This document shows positions 16,661-24,631 of a DNA stretch of 40,295 nt, one piece after another. The stretch covers positions 1 through 40,295 of the forward strand of contig CAMCOB010000003.1 of NCBI GenBank assembly GCA_945876305.1, written 5' to 3'. The position numbers and the translations under genes are program-made. Origin of the DNA: Bifidobacterium breve. Its GTDB lineage: Bacteria; Actinomycetota; Thermoleophilia; Miltoncostaeales; Miltoncostaeaceae. The stretch's first letter is position 1. Each line of letters opens with the position of its first letter. The notes under the pieces were generated by a model. That model did no database searches and had not been told where the DNA came from. It saw only the letters and a program-made list of their open reading frames with translations.

Positions 16661-18241
16661 ATGCCCAGACGCACCACATCTCCGCCGCTTGCAGTGGGCG
16701 CGCTCATCGCGGTCCTCGCGGTCTCCGTGGGTGGGGGTTGGTACGCGGCTGACCACCTGAGCCATCCGGCGGCCCGCCCGGTGGTGGCCGCAGCACCGGC
16801 GGAGCCCACCTATGACGCCTCCGCGCCTGAGGATGCCGTCACGTCCCCCGAGACCCAGCCAACGCAGGCCCCCCCTGCGGTAACGATTCCTCCCGCGCAT
16901 AATTCCACCCAGTCATCCGGCACACCCGCCGAGCCGGTGGCGCCCGAGACAGAAACGGACCCCACCCCGGGGAGCCCCTCTCGCCAAGGACCACCGCCAT
17001 CTGCCGCCCCCACCCGACGACCCACTGTCCCGCCCCGGCCCGCACCCCGTCCTCCCAAGAAGACGGCCCCGACCACACTCGCCCAGTACGTGCGGCCGCC
17101 CACGGTGACGGTGGAAGAGGATCAACTCCCCGCGGAGGGCACCGCGTGGAGCGAGCTCGTGGCCCTGCGCAACCGTGCCGGCACCTCGTCACAGGAGCGC
17201 GCCGACATTGAATGGATTCTGGACCTCGCCCGGCTTGCCGCCGCGCCCGACGCACCCGATGGGCGCAAGGCGACCGCACGGCGGGCGCTGCGGTTCAATG
17301 CCTGGTGGTACCGAACCCACAACTCCCCCGCGCAACGGGTAATCGCGCGTGACCCCGATGGCGTGCTGCTCACGTATCGGAAAGGACACGGGTTCATGGT
17401 CAATCCCGTCGCCACCATGGGGCGCTGGCGCAATCTCAATGCCGACTGGGATGCACCCGCGCTCGCCGATGCCATTGAGGGAATGTTGGTCACCCGTGGC
17501 GATCGCATCACCGGGTGGGCTGCGCTGGAGTACTACGACGTACCGGGCGACCCAACGGCGGTGACCCCCGGCGTCTCCGGCATGGGGCAGGCACGTGCCG
17601 CCACACTTTTCTCGCGGGCCTGGCAGATGACTCGAATCCCTCGTTATGCCGAGAATGCGGCCCGCGTGCTTCGCGCCTTCACCGTGCCGGTGGACGACGG
17701 CGGCGTACTGGCCACTGTGCGAAACCCCGGGACCGGCGAAACGGGCCCGTGGTATCCGGAGCGGGCGTACCCCGGGAAGGAATCATGGACGGGCGCGGCA
17801 CTGAACGGGTTCATGGCAGCGATTCTGGGGTTGCGTGGCGCGGCGGACCAGTTGTCCGGCGCGCCCGATGCCGCGCCCGCCACGCCCATCACGACGCCGT
17901 CGGGTGCTCCCGCCGATGCGTCCCAGCCCGTGGCCCCCGACGCGGGCACAGTGAACGACGCAGCGGCTGCGAGCGAGATCGCCCGGACCGCCGCCGAGCG
18001 CGGAGTCGCCTCGCTCATCACATTCATGCCGCTGCACGATTCGGGCGCGTGGTCGTACTACGGGTTGCTTACGCCCGGTAAGCCGTGGCGCACATACTTG
18101 GCCGACCTCAACTACCACTGCTACCACGTGACCCTCCTGCGCGGCCTTGAGCCGCTGTACCCGGGCAGGGGCCTGGCGTCGGTGGCCGACCGGTGGCAGG
18201 GCTACGTCGATCAGCGCGCTGCGACATGTCCGGAGCGTTAG
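16661..18241 (+). CDS. Membrane-anchored or secreted D-glucuronyl C5-epimerase-like protein
   Basis: A 526-residue protein. Residues about 10-30 form an uncleaved signal or anchor helix ([20 protein letters not shown]). Residues about 40-140 are a Pro/Ala/Thr-rich linker typical of wall-spanning regions. The C-terminal half resembles the alpha/alpha-barrel domain of D-glucuronyl C5-epimerases (PF06662-like): [20 protein letters not shown], then [16 protein letters not shown], then [14 protein letters not shown], then [10 protein letters not shown], then [16 protein letters not shown]. Such enzymes invert uronic acids in polysaccharides. An extra Ala/Pro-rich stretch (about residues 405-435) interrupts the domain. 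It is the likely modifier of a surface polysaccharide, but no neighbouring glycan genes are seen. Confidence 0.8.
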   Translation: MPRRTTSPPLAVGALIAVLAVSVGGGWYAADHLSHPAARPVVAAAPAEPTYDASAPEDAVTSPETQPTQAPPAVTIPPAHNSTQSSGTPAEPVAPETETDPTPGSPSRQGPPPSAAPTRRPTVPPRPAPRPPKKTAPTTLAQYVRPPTVTVEEDQLPAEGTAWSELVALRNRAGTSSQERADIEWILDLARLAAAPDAPDGRKATARRALRFNAWWYRTHNSPAQRVIARDPDGVLLTYRKGHGFMVNPVATMGRWRNLNADWDAPALADAIEGMLVTRGDRITGWAALEYYDVPGDPTAVTPGVSGMGQARAATLFSRAWQMTRIPRYAENAARVLRAFTVPVDDGGVLATVRNPGTGETGPWYPERAYPGKESWTGAALNGFMAAILGLRGAADQLSGAPDAAPATPITTPSGAPADASQPVAPDAGTVNDAAAASEIARTAAERGVASLITFMPLHDSGAWSYYGLLTPGKPWRTYLADLNYHCYHVTLLRGLEPLYPGRGLASVADRWQGYVDQRAATCPER

Positions 18242-18257
18242 CCGTGGGACCCTCGTC

Positions 18258-18263
18258 TAGTCT
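18258..18263 (+). promoter_or_regulatory. Putative -10 box of the cyclophilin gene
   Basis: TAGTCT, the same hexamer as upstream of the malic enzyme gene (4050-4055), and both are followed by a G and a nearby GCCCG. AGGAG at 18281-18285 is the ribosome site for the ATG at 18292. Confidence 0.3.
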
Positions 18264-18291
18264 GTTGCCCGTCCACGAACAGGAGCATTCA

Positions 18292-18789
18292 ATGCCCGCG
18301 CTTCCGCCGCCCGCTGATCCGTCCAAGAAGTACATCGCTGTGTTCGACACCACCGATGGTGAGATCCGCTGCGAACTGTTCGCGGCCGACTCGCCCCAGA
18401 CCGTCGGCAACTTCGTCGGTCTCGCCCAGCAGGGGTACTACGACGGACTCGTCTTCCACCGCGTCATCCCGGAATTCATGATTCAGGGCGGCTGCCCGAG
18501 CGGCACCGGTACCGGCGGTCCGGGGTACAACTTCAAAGACGAGATCAATGATCACAAGCTGGTCAAGGGCAGCCTCGCCATGGCCAACGCCGGCCCCAAC
18601 ACCAATGGGTCCCAGTTCTTCATCGTGACCGCAGGGGCAACCCCGTGGCTCGACGGCAACCACACCAACTTCGGCAAGGTTGTTGGTGGCATGGACGTGG
18701 TAGACGCGGTCGGTACCTGTGCCACGGGTGGCGGCGACCGGCCGGTTGAGACGCGCACGATCAACTCGGTCACCATCGAGGAGAGCTAA
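18292..18789 (+). CDS. Peptidyl-prolyl cis-trans isomerase, cyclophilin type
   Basis: A single-domain cytoplasmic cyclophilin of 165 residues that speeds proline isomerisation in protein folding. The ATG at 18292 has AGGAG 6 nt upstream. Family blocks are TVGNFVGLAQQGYYDGLVFH, then RVIPEFMIQGGCPSGTGTGG, then GSLAMANAGPNTNGSQFFIV and HTNFGKVVGGMDVVD. The catalytic Arg of FHRVIPEFMIQGG is present. There is no signal peptide. It is followed after a 178-nt gap by the sigma factor gene, which seems to have its own promoter. Confidence 0.95.
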   Translation: MPALPPPADPSKKYIAVFDTTDGEIRCELFAADSPQTVGNFVGLAQQGYYDGLVFHRVIPEFMIQGGCPSGTGTGGPGYNFKDEINDHKLVKGSLAMANAGPNTNGSQFFIVTAGATPWLDGNHTNFGKVVGGMDVVDAVGTCATGGGDRPVETRTINSVTIEES

Positions 18790-18821
18790 CCGCCTAGCAC
18801 GAACGACACGCCTCGCGCCAC

Positions 18822-18850
18822 TTTCGTCACCCCGCCGGGGCGCCTAGAGT
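18822..18850 (+). promoter_or_regulatory. Putative promoter of the principal sigma factor gene
   Basis: TTTCGT (18822-18827) and TAGAGT (18845-18850) are separated by 17 nt. The predicted transcription start is about 18857, exactly where a perfect hairpin begins. The hexamers are far from consensus, so this rests mainly on the spacing and the position. Confidence 0.4.
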
Positions 18851-18857
18851 GAGTGAG

Positions 18858-18882
18858 GTTGTCGTCGGTTCCCGACGACAAC
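18858..18882 (+). promoter_or_regulatory. Perfect 11-bp hairpin in the sigma factor leader
   Basis: GTTGTCGTCGG and CCGACGACAAC are exact inverted repeats around a TTC loop. The element lies 86 nt upstream of the ATG at 18968. Further short hairpins (CCCGGC with GCCGGG near 18934-18950) follow. It could stabilise the 5' end of the message, be an attenuator, or be a DNA operator. Confidence 0.5.
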
Positions 18883-18967
18883 AGCAGGAGAACGGGGCGT
18901 GCGGGATTCTCCCGATACGCCGAGGCGAGATCCCCCGGCATTGCGCCGGGAACCACACCGGAGACGG

Positions 18968-20053
18968 ATGACCACCTCACTCATGCAACTCGCCGAGCTC
19001 ATCGATCACGGTGAGTTCCGCACACTTCTCCAGCGCGGCCAGGACGTTGGCTTCCTCTCCATCGAGGACGTCGCCGAGATGCTGGACGCACTTGGTGTCG
19101 ACGCCGGAATGGCGGAGGACATCTACCAGCAGCTCGACGAGGCCGGGATCGAGTTGCTCGAGCCCACCGAGGCCGCGTCCCGCATGGCGGAGATCGCCGA
19201 GCAGGCCGACCGACCGCGCCGCCAGACGCAGGTTGAGGTCACGACCGATGCGCTTCAACTGTTCCTGAAGGACATCGGGCGCGTACCGCTGCTCACCGCC
19301 GCACAGGAAGTTGACCTCGCCAAGCGGATTGAGCTGGGCGACCAGACCGCCAAGACGCAGATGGTTGAGGCCAACCTCCGTCTTGTCGTGTCAATCGCGA
19401 AGGGCTACCGCGGACGCGGCCTGCCATTCCTCGACCTGATCCAGGAGGGCACCCTCGGCCTGGTGCGCGCCGTCGAGAAGTTTGACTGGCGCCGTGGCTT
19501 CAAGTTCTCCACGTACGCCACGTGGTGGATCCGCCAGGCCGTCACCCGCGCGCTGGCCGACAAAGGCCGAACCATCCGCATCCCCGTGCACGTCGTTGAG
19601 AAGCTGAACCAGATCAGCCGGGCCGAGCGCACACTCGTGGGCCAGCTCGGCCGCGAGCCCACCGCTGAGGAAATCGGTGCAGTTGCCGGCCTCCCCGCTG
19701 CAGAGGTTGAGGACATCCTCCGCAGCGCGCAGCCGATCGTGTCGCTCGAGAAGCCCGTGGGCGAGGACGAGGAGTCTGAGTTCGGCCGCTTCCTTGCCGA
19801 CGAGACCAGCATCGCACCCGAGATGGCTGCAGAGCAGTCGCTGCGCGACGAGGCCCTGCGTGATGTGCTCGACCAGCTGTCGTACCGTGAACGCCGGGTG
19901 CTTGAGCTGCGCTACGGCCTGGGTGGCGAAAAGCCGCGCACCCTTGACGAGCTCGGCCGTATGTTCAACGTCACCCGGGAGCGCATCCGACAGGTAGAGC
20001 ACCAGTCGCTGCAGAAGCTCTCGAGCATGGCCGAGGCAAACCGCCTCTCCTGA
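18968..20053 (+). CDS. rpoD: Principal RNA polymerase sigma factor (RpoD/SigA)
   Basis: The sigma-70 factor for housekeeping promoters. The ATG at 18968, with GGAGACGG directly upstream, gives 361 residues; a GTG at 18899 would add 23 non-conserved residues. Residues 1-80 form a short region 1.1-like domain. Region 1.2 is [20 protein letters not shown]. Region 2 is [20 protein letters not shown] and then [20 protein letters not shown] (-10 recognition). Region 3 is [10 protein letters not shown] and onward. Region 4 is [15 protein letters not shown] with the helix-turn-helix [20 protein letters not shown]. The gene is convergent with the yqgE-like gene, with only 30 nt between stops and no clear terminator. 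Confidence 0.96.
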   Translation: MTTSLMQLAELIDHGEFRTLLQRGQDVGFLSIEDVAEMLDALGVDAGMAEDIYQQLDEAGIELLEPTEAASRMAEIAEQADRPRRQTQVEVTTDALQLFLKDIGRVPLLTAAQEVDLAKRIELGDQTAKTQMVEANLRLVVSIAKGYRGRGLPFLDLIQEGTLGLVRAVEKFDWRRGFKFSTYATWWIRQAVTRALADKGRTIRIPVHVVEKLNQISRAERTLVGQLGREPTAEEIGAVAGLPAAEVEDILRSAQPIVSLEKPVGEDEESEFGRFLADETSIAPEMAAEQSLRDEALRDVLDQLSYRERRVLELRYGLGGEKPRTLDELGRMFNVTRERIRQVEHQSLQKLSSMAEANRLS

Positions 20054-20083
20054 TCATCACCGCCGCATCTGGGGACCCCTGCG

Positions 20084-20644
20084 CTAGTTGAGCAGCGGGT
20101 CCTCGGGTGCGGAGGCCATCAGTCGATACGACGCACCGGCGCGTTCGAGCACCACGCGCCAGAGGCCCTCTGGGTCGTCCGTGAATACGTCGTCGGGCAC
20201 TGGCTGGGCGTCGATCCAGGCATCCGCTTCGATCTCCCCCTCCAGTTGCCCGCCACCCCAGCCCGAATACCCGCCGAACGCACGGGCCCGCCGCACCCCG
20301 TCCGTACCGTTCTCCTCCGCCGCATCCGGGTCAAGGATGCCGACTGTGTCGAAGGTGATGCCGCCAGCGGTTGCGGTGTCGTCAAAGTCGGCCAGCACGA
20401 TGACCGTCCCGGGCTGCACCGGACCCCCCCGATGCACGGACGAGCCATCGGTGATGATCTCCGACAGCGGCTCGGGCAGCGCCTCGCTGGCCCGCACCTC
20501 CATCGGCTGGTTGAGCACGATGCCAAGGGCACCCTCGTCGGCGTGCTCAAGCACGAGCACCACCGCCCGGCGGAAGTTGGGGTCATCGTCCAGATGCGAT
20601 GCGGCGACGAGCAGCCGACCACGGCGCCAGCGCGGCGCGCTCAC
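20084..20644 (-). CDS. YqgE/AlgH family protein
   Basis: A 186-residue protein of the UPF0301/DUF179 family, widespread but of uncertain role. The diagnostic start is RGRLLVAASHLDDDPNFRRA followed by VVLVLEHADEGALGIVLNQP; then come HRGGPVQPGTVIVL and the GYSGWGGGQLEGEI block near the C-terminus, and a final WRVVLERAG. The start is a GTG at 20644 with AGGCG nearby. It lies 16 nt downstream of the small two-helix membrane protein, so the two are likely one transcript. No catalytic residues can be named. Confidence 0.92.
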   Translation of the reverse strand: MSAPRWRRGRLLVAASHLDDDPNFRRAVVLVLEHADEGALGIVLNQPMEVRASEALPEPLSEIITDGSSVHRGGPVQPGTVIVLADFDDTATAGGITFDTVGILDPDAAEENGTDGVRRARAFGGYSGWGGGQLEGEIEADAWIDAQPVPDDVFTDDPEGLWRVVLERAGASYRLMASAPEDPLLN

Positions 20645-20660
20645 GAGGGGCGCCTGCGCG

Positions 20661-20903
20661 TCAGTGCTGCTCTGCGATACGGCGACGCGAGCGGAGGGTG
20701 TTCCAGATACCGCCGCCGATCACCAGTGCCAACGCCACCAGCACACAGGCCCACCACACGGAGTAGTGACCCCAGAGCGATTTGCCGGCGTCGTGCACTG
20801 CAAATCCGAGGCAGAACCACACGATCCCAAGGGTCAAAAACACGCCTGCGAGCGTGAATGGCCATGCCTGCGGGAGGTCGTCGTCGTCCGTCGCGTGCCC
20901 CAT
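20661..20903 (-). CDS. Small membrane protein with two transmembrane helices
   Basis: An 80-residue protein. The ATG at 20903 has GGAGG 5 nt upstream, which favours it over an in-frame start 15 codons earlier. An acidic N-terminus (DDDDLPQAW) is followed by helix 1 (PFTLAGVFLTLGIVWFCLGF), a short loop (DAGKSLWGHYS) and helix 2 (VWWACVLVALALVIGGGIW), then a basic tail (LRSRRRIAEQH) that should lie inside the cell. I do not recognise the family. It is upstream of the yqgE-like gene. Confidence 0.72.
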   Translation of the reverse strand: MGHATDDDDLPQAWPFTLAGVFLTLGIVWFCLGFAVHDAGKSLWGHYSVWWACVLVALALVIGGGIWNTLRSRRRIAEQH

Positions 20904-20993
20904 GAATCCTCCGTGCAACTGATTGCCGAACGACGCTGAGGCTACCACGGGGCTCGGTGCGCTTGGGCACCTCGGTGGGGGCGGATGGTCCCA

Positions 20994-21656
20994 TCAGGAG
21001 GGCGGATCGTCACCGGACGAAATCTGGCGTGCCGCGCGACGCTCGCGTGCATCAACCGCAAAGTGCCCTCCGGCGGAGCGGTACAGACGCGCGGGACGTC
21101 CACGCCCCTCGGCGCGCACTTCGCCCGACTCATCAACCACCCCGGCAGCGAGCACGTCACGACGGAAGTTGCGCGAGTCGAGCTCCCGCCCGAGCAGGGC
21201 CTCGTACACGGCCTGCATCTCGCCCAGTGTGAACATCTCGGACAGCAGGTTGACTGCAACGGGTGCATAGGCGGTCTTGGCACGAAGCCGGGCAAGGCCA
21301 TACGCCACCACTGCGTCCTCCCCGTCGGCAAGCACCGGCAGGTCGTCGTGGGCGAACCACCGCACCTCCACGGCCCCGGGGCCAGGGGCCAGCGGATGGC
21401 GGCCCGCATCGATCAGCGCGAGGTACGCCACGCTCACCGCGTCCGGCAGGCGGTCGAAGGTGAAGAGCTGCTCCATTGAGATGCCCCGCAGGCCCGCGAT
21501 ATCGCGGGCGGCCGCGGCGGCGGCCTCGTCGAGCGGCTCATCCGAGCCCGTATCCCCCGCCGGAAGCAGCCACGCCCCACCGGGACCGCGCGCAAGAAGC
21601 ACCTGAAGCGCCCCGTTTCGCACCGTGAATACCGCAACCTCCACCTGGACCCTCAT
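20994..21656 (-). CDS. NrtR-like regulator: degenerate Nudix domain plus winged helix
   Basis: A 220-residue protein. Residues 1-140 form a Nudix fold (VEVAVFTVRNGALQVLLAR, then GGAWLLPAGDTGSDEPLDEA). The Nudix box REUxEE is replaced by AAARDI-type residues, so pyrophosphohydrolase activity is probably lost. Residues about 150-215 match the winged-helix domain of the NrtR family: FTLGEMQAVYEALLGRELDS, RNFRRDVLAAGVV and GRGRPARLYR. NrtR proteins are transcription regulators of NAD or sugar metabolism that use the Nudix domain to sense ADP-ribose-type ligands. It overlaps the upstream hydrolase gene by 4 nt (ATGA). Its target is unknown, and no NAD genes lie nearby. Confidence 0.83.
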   Translation of the reverse strand: MRVQVEVAVFTVRNGALQVLLARGPGGAWLLPAGDTGSDEPLDEAAAAAARDIAGLRGISMEQLFTFDRLPDAVSVAYLALIDAGRHPLAPGPGAVEVRWFAHDDLPVLADGEDAVVAYGLARLRAKTAYAPVAVNLLSEMFTLGEMQAVYEALLGRELDSRNFRRDVLAAGVVDESGEVRAEGRGRPARLYRSAGGHFAVDARERRAARQISSGDDPPS

Positions 21657-22567
21657 GGGGCTCCCGCCTCCCGCTGCACCATCGCCACGAGGCCCGGAAC
21701 GTTGTTATCGAGCCAGTTGAGCGCTGTCCAGCGGGCGATACTCTCAGGCGTGGAGAGCGCACCGGCGGAGGGCCACGCCGCCTCGATCGCGCGCCCGAGC
21801 GCCTGATCATCCCCGGGTGCCACAGCCCACGACGCGCGCGCGGCCTCACCGAGGGCTGTCTGCGACCGGCGCGCCTGATCAAAGGCCTCACCCGCATCGG
21901 CGACCGGGCCCGAGTGGCTCACGTACACACGCTCCGGCGCGAGGGCCTCGAGCACATCCAACGAGGTGAGCGCTGCATCGAGGTCGTACTCCGGTGGGGG
22001 AATTGACGGGTAGAGGTCTCCTCCGCCCAGTTGGAGGCCGATTGCGTCTCCGGCAAAGAGGATGCCGTCGCGTTCGTCCAGCAGCGCCATATGGTGGCGG
22101 GCATGCCCAGGGGCCCACACCACCCTGAGCGAACGATCGGGACCGATCGGAATGACATGGCCATCCTCGGCCACCACGATTCGGTCGGCATCCACCGCGG
22201 CGAGCCCGCCGACCACGGGCGCAAGCCGCCCGAATACGTCTGCGGTTGCCTGCACAAGGCGCTCCGGCTCCACGAGGTGCCGTGCGCCGCGCGGGTGCAC
22301 GACCACCGTTGCGCTCGGAAATGCCGCGCTGAGATCGCCCACGGCACCGCAGTGATCAAGATGGATGTGGGTGAGGACCAGCCATGCGAGGTCATCGGGC
22401 CCGAGCCCGGCATCTGCGAGTTCGCGGCGAACGACGTCCACGGTCGTCTGGGCCCCGCAATCGATTAACGCAGGGGATTCGCCACGCACAAGTTGCACGC
22501 TGGTCATGCCCGGGATACCGGCGAGCAGCGTGTCGATCTGGAGGATGTCCCCGGGGTGTACGTCCAT
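21653..22567 (-). CDS. Metallo-beta-lactamase-fold hydrolase
   Basis: A 304-residue protein. The ATG at 22567 starts MDVHPGDILQIDTLLAGIPG; the frame stays open far upstream, but that part is antisense to other genes. The metal-binding motif is LTHIHLDHCGAVGDL; further ligands are in PGHARHHMALL and FAGDAIGLQLGG, and the last is in SHSGP. The fold and the C-terminal helical part (ESIARWTALNWLDNN) resemble glyoxalase II-like/MBL hydrolases of unknown substrate. It is coupled to the NrtR-like gene by an ATGA overlap. It is divergent from rpiA, with only 28 nt between the start codons, so their promoters must overlap. Confidence 0.88.
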   Translation of the reverse strand: MDVHPGDILQIDTLLAGIPGMTSVQLVRGESPALIDCGAQTTVDVVRRELADAGLGPDDLAWLVLTHIHLDHCGAVGDLSAAFPSATVVVHPRGARHLVEPERLVQATADVFGRLAPVVGGLAAVDADRIVVAEDGHVIPIGPDRSLRVVWAPGHARHHMALLDERDGILFAGDAIGLQLGGGDLYPSIPPPEYDLDAALTSLDVLEALAPERVYVSHSGPVADAGEAFDQARRSQTALGEAARASWAVAPGDDQALGRAIEAAWPSAGALSTPESIARWTALNWLDNNVPGLVAMVQREAGAP

Positions 22568-22583
22568 CGCCGCGAGTCTCGCA

Positions 22584-22589
22584 TACCCT
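22584..22589 (+). promoter_or_regulatory. Putative -10 box of a leaderless rpiA transcript
   Basis: TACCCT ends 6 nt before the rpiA ATG (22596), with no Shine-Dalgarno in the 28-nt divergent gap. The spacing is the same as upstream of the quinone oxidoreductase at 5653. Confidence 0.35.
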
Positions 22590-22595
22590 TGCGAT

Positions 22596-23255
22596 ATGTC
22601 GAATGATCGAGAGATGGCGTGGGCCGCAGCGGGGGCCGCGTGCGCATCGCTGGTGACCAACGGGATGCGGGTCGGTCTCGGTACCGGACGGGCCGCCGCA
22701 GCGGGGATCCATGCCCTCGGCGAGCGTGTGCGGACCGAAGGCCTCCTGATCGTGGGCGTGCCCACATCACCTCGTAGTGAAGAAGTCGCCCGAGCGGCCG
22801 GCATCGTGATCGGGCTCCCCGGTGATCCGCTCGATCTCGCATTCGACGGCGCAGACGCCATCGACCCCACCGGGCTGTGCGTCAAGGGCGCGGGAGGGGC
22901 GATGGTGCGTGAACGGGTACTCGCCGACTCGGCGCCCAGATTCATCGTGTTGGTCGATCCCCCGAAGATCGTTGGGTCGCTGGACGAGTGGGGTCTGCTG
23001 CCCATCGCAGTGGTGCCATTCGCCGCAACACGCGTCGTGGCACAACTGGCCGACCTGGCGCCCGTCACCCGCGAGGCCCCGAGCGACGACGACATGGTGC
23101 TCGTTGACCTGACCGTGCCACCAGGCGCCGATTGGCAGCAGCTGGCCGACCGGGTGCGAGCACTTCCGGGTGTGCTGGACCACGGCCTGTTCCAACTGCT
23201 GCTCGATGATGTCCTCATCGGACACAGCGATGGATCGGTGACGACCGCCGCGTGA
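22596..23255 (+). CDS. rpiA: Ribose-5-phosphate isomerase A
   Basis: Interconverts ribose 5-phosphate and ribulose 5-phosphate in the pentose phosphate pathway. It has 219 residues from the ATG at 22596. The catalytic set known from E. coli RpiA is kept: the two Asp of LAFDGADAID, the Lys of CVKGAGGAM and the Glu of VRERV. VGVPTS, LVDPPKIV and LPIAVVPFA are family blocks. The phosphate loop, usually GLGTGSTA, reads GLGTGRAAAAG, which is unusual. It overlaps murT by 4 nt (GTGA) and is the first gene of a four-gene coupled run. Confidence 0.9.
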   Translation: MSNDREMAWAAAGAACASLVTNGMRVGLGTGRAAAAGIHALGERVRTEGLLIVGVPTSPRSEEVARAAGIVIGLPGDPLDLAFDGADAIDPTGLCVKGAGGAMVRERVLADSAPRFIVLVDPPKIVGSLDEWGLLPIAVVPFAATRVVAQLADLAPVTREAPSDDDMVLVDLTVPPGADWQQLADRVRALPGVLDHGLFQLLLDDVLIGHSDGSVTTAA

Positions 23256-24631
23256 GCATCGTGGCCTCCGGATCCGCCGCCATTGCCCGCGCCGCCGGGC
23301 GGGCATCCCGGGCGATGGGCCGTGGTGGTGGCACCTCGGTGCCTGGAGTGGTGCTGCTGCGCATCAACCCCCGCGCCGTTGACACCCTGGCCGCCCGACT
23401 CGGGGGCGGAAACATCCTTGTCTCCGCCACAAACGGCAAGACGACCACCACGCGCATGCTGGGCGGAGCACTTCGCGCCGACGGAGCCGAGGTCATCACC
23501 AACGGGGCCGGGGCGAACCTCCTGTCGGGCATCGCGTCGACCCTCGCCGATGCCCGGCTGGGCCGGCCCGAAACAGCGCGTGGGCTTTTTGAGTGCGATG
23601 AGGCCGCACTCCCAGAGGTGATGGCGCGCCTCACGCCCCGCGCGCTTGTCTTGATGAACCTCTTCCGTGATCAGCTGGACCGTCATGGGGAGCTCGAAGC
23701 CATTTCCGAGCGGTGGCAGGCAATGCTGCTGGCGCCCGGTGCTCTTCCCCGCCTGATCCTGGCCGCCGACGACCCGGCGATCGCTGCGCTGGGTGTTGGA
23801 CGCGAATGCCTCTGGTTCGGGCTGGACGACCCAGCGGTGGCAGCCGGCGCTCTCCCGCACGCCGCCGACTCCACGCGGTGCCGGGCGTGCAATGCCCCGC
23901 TCACCTACGACCACGTGTGGTTCGGGCACCTCGGCGACTGGCGCTGCCCCGCATGCGGAAGCTCGCGCCCGACCCTCGATGTGGCCGTCATCGACGCCGG
24001 GCTGCGGGGCGCCACGGGGTCGGATCCACGCATCCGTACACCCGATGGCGAGGTGACCCTGCATCTCACAGTCCCCGGCCTGCACAACGTGCTGAACGCC
24101 GCCGCAGCACTCGCCGGTGCACTGGCAATGGGCGTCCGCGCAGATGTCGCTGCTGCCGCTATCTCTCAGGTTCCCGCCGCATTCGGCCGTGCTGAGCACC
24201 TTGTGGTTGATGGCACCGATCTTGTGCTGCTCCTGGCGAAGAACCCTGCGGGGGCGAATGAAAACGTGCGCACACTGCTTCTTGACCCCGGCGAGCACCA
24301 CCTTCTGGTGGCGCTGAATGACCGCATCGCCGACGGTCGGGATGTGTCGTGGATCTGGGACGTCGACTGGGAGCCACTCCTGCCCCGCGTGAGCAGTGTC
24401 ACCGTCACCGGGGAGCGGGCGCACGACCTTTCGCTGCGCTTTCGCTATGGGGGTCTCGACCCCGACCGGCTGCATGTGATCCCCGACCATCGCGCTGCGC
24501 TGGCATCTGCGATCGCCGCGGTGCCGCCGGGGGGCTGTCTGGAAGTGCTCCCCACGTACACGGCCATGCACGACATCAGGGCGGATCTTGTTGCGCGGGG
24601 CGCTGCGTCGGAGTTCTGGGATGAGGGCTGA
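23252..24631 (+). CDS. murT: Lipid II isoglutaminyl synthase, MurT subunit
   Basis: The Mur-ligase-like subunit that, with GatD, amidates the D-Glu carboxyl of lipid II. A GTG at 23252 overlapping the rpiA stop gives 459 residues. The ATP loop is VSATNGKTTTTRML (Lys63). The central domain has LFECDEAALPEVM and LMNLFRDQLDRHGE. A four-cysteine zinc ribbon typical of MurT lies at Cys210/213 and Cys232/235 (CRACNAP, CPACGSS). The C-terminal DUF1727 domain carries LAKNPAGANENVRTL and ALNDRIADGRDVSWIWDVDW. In other actinobacteria gatD follows directly; here a methyltransferase gene intervenes. It overlaps that gene by 11 nt. Confidence 0.95.
   Translation: MSIVASGSAAIARAAGRASRAMGRGGGTSVPGVVLLRINPRAVDTLAARLGGGNILVSATNGKTTTTRMLGGALRADGAEVITNGAGANLLSGIASTLADARLGRPETARGLFECDEAALPEVMARLTPRALVLMNLFRDQLDRHGELEAISERWQAMLLAPGALPRLILAADDPAIAALGVGRECLWFGLDDPAVAAGALPHAADSTRCRACNAPLTYDHVWFGHLGDWRCPACGSSRPTLDVAVIDAGLRGATGSDPRIRTPDGEVTLHLTVPGLHNVLNAAAALAGALAMGVRADVAAAAISQVPAAFGRAEHLVVDGTDLVLLLAKNPAGANENVRTLLLDPGEHHLLVALNDRIADGRDVSWIWDVDWEPLLPRVSSVTVTGERAHDLSLRFRYGGLDPDRLHVIPDHRAALASAIAAVPPGGCLEVLPTYTAMHDIRADLVARGAASEFWDEG

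Noticed and set aside
20994-21656. Calling the Nudix protein an active ADP-ribose pyrophosphatase
   Set aside because: The REUxEE glutamates are missing and a C-terminal NrtR-type winged helix is present, so a regulator is more likely.
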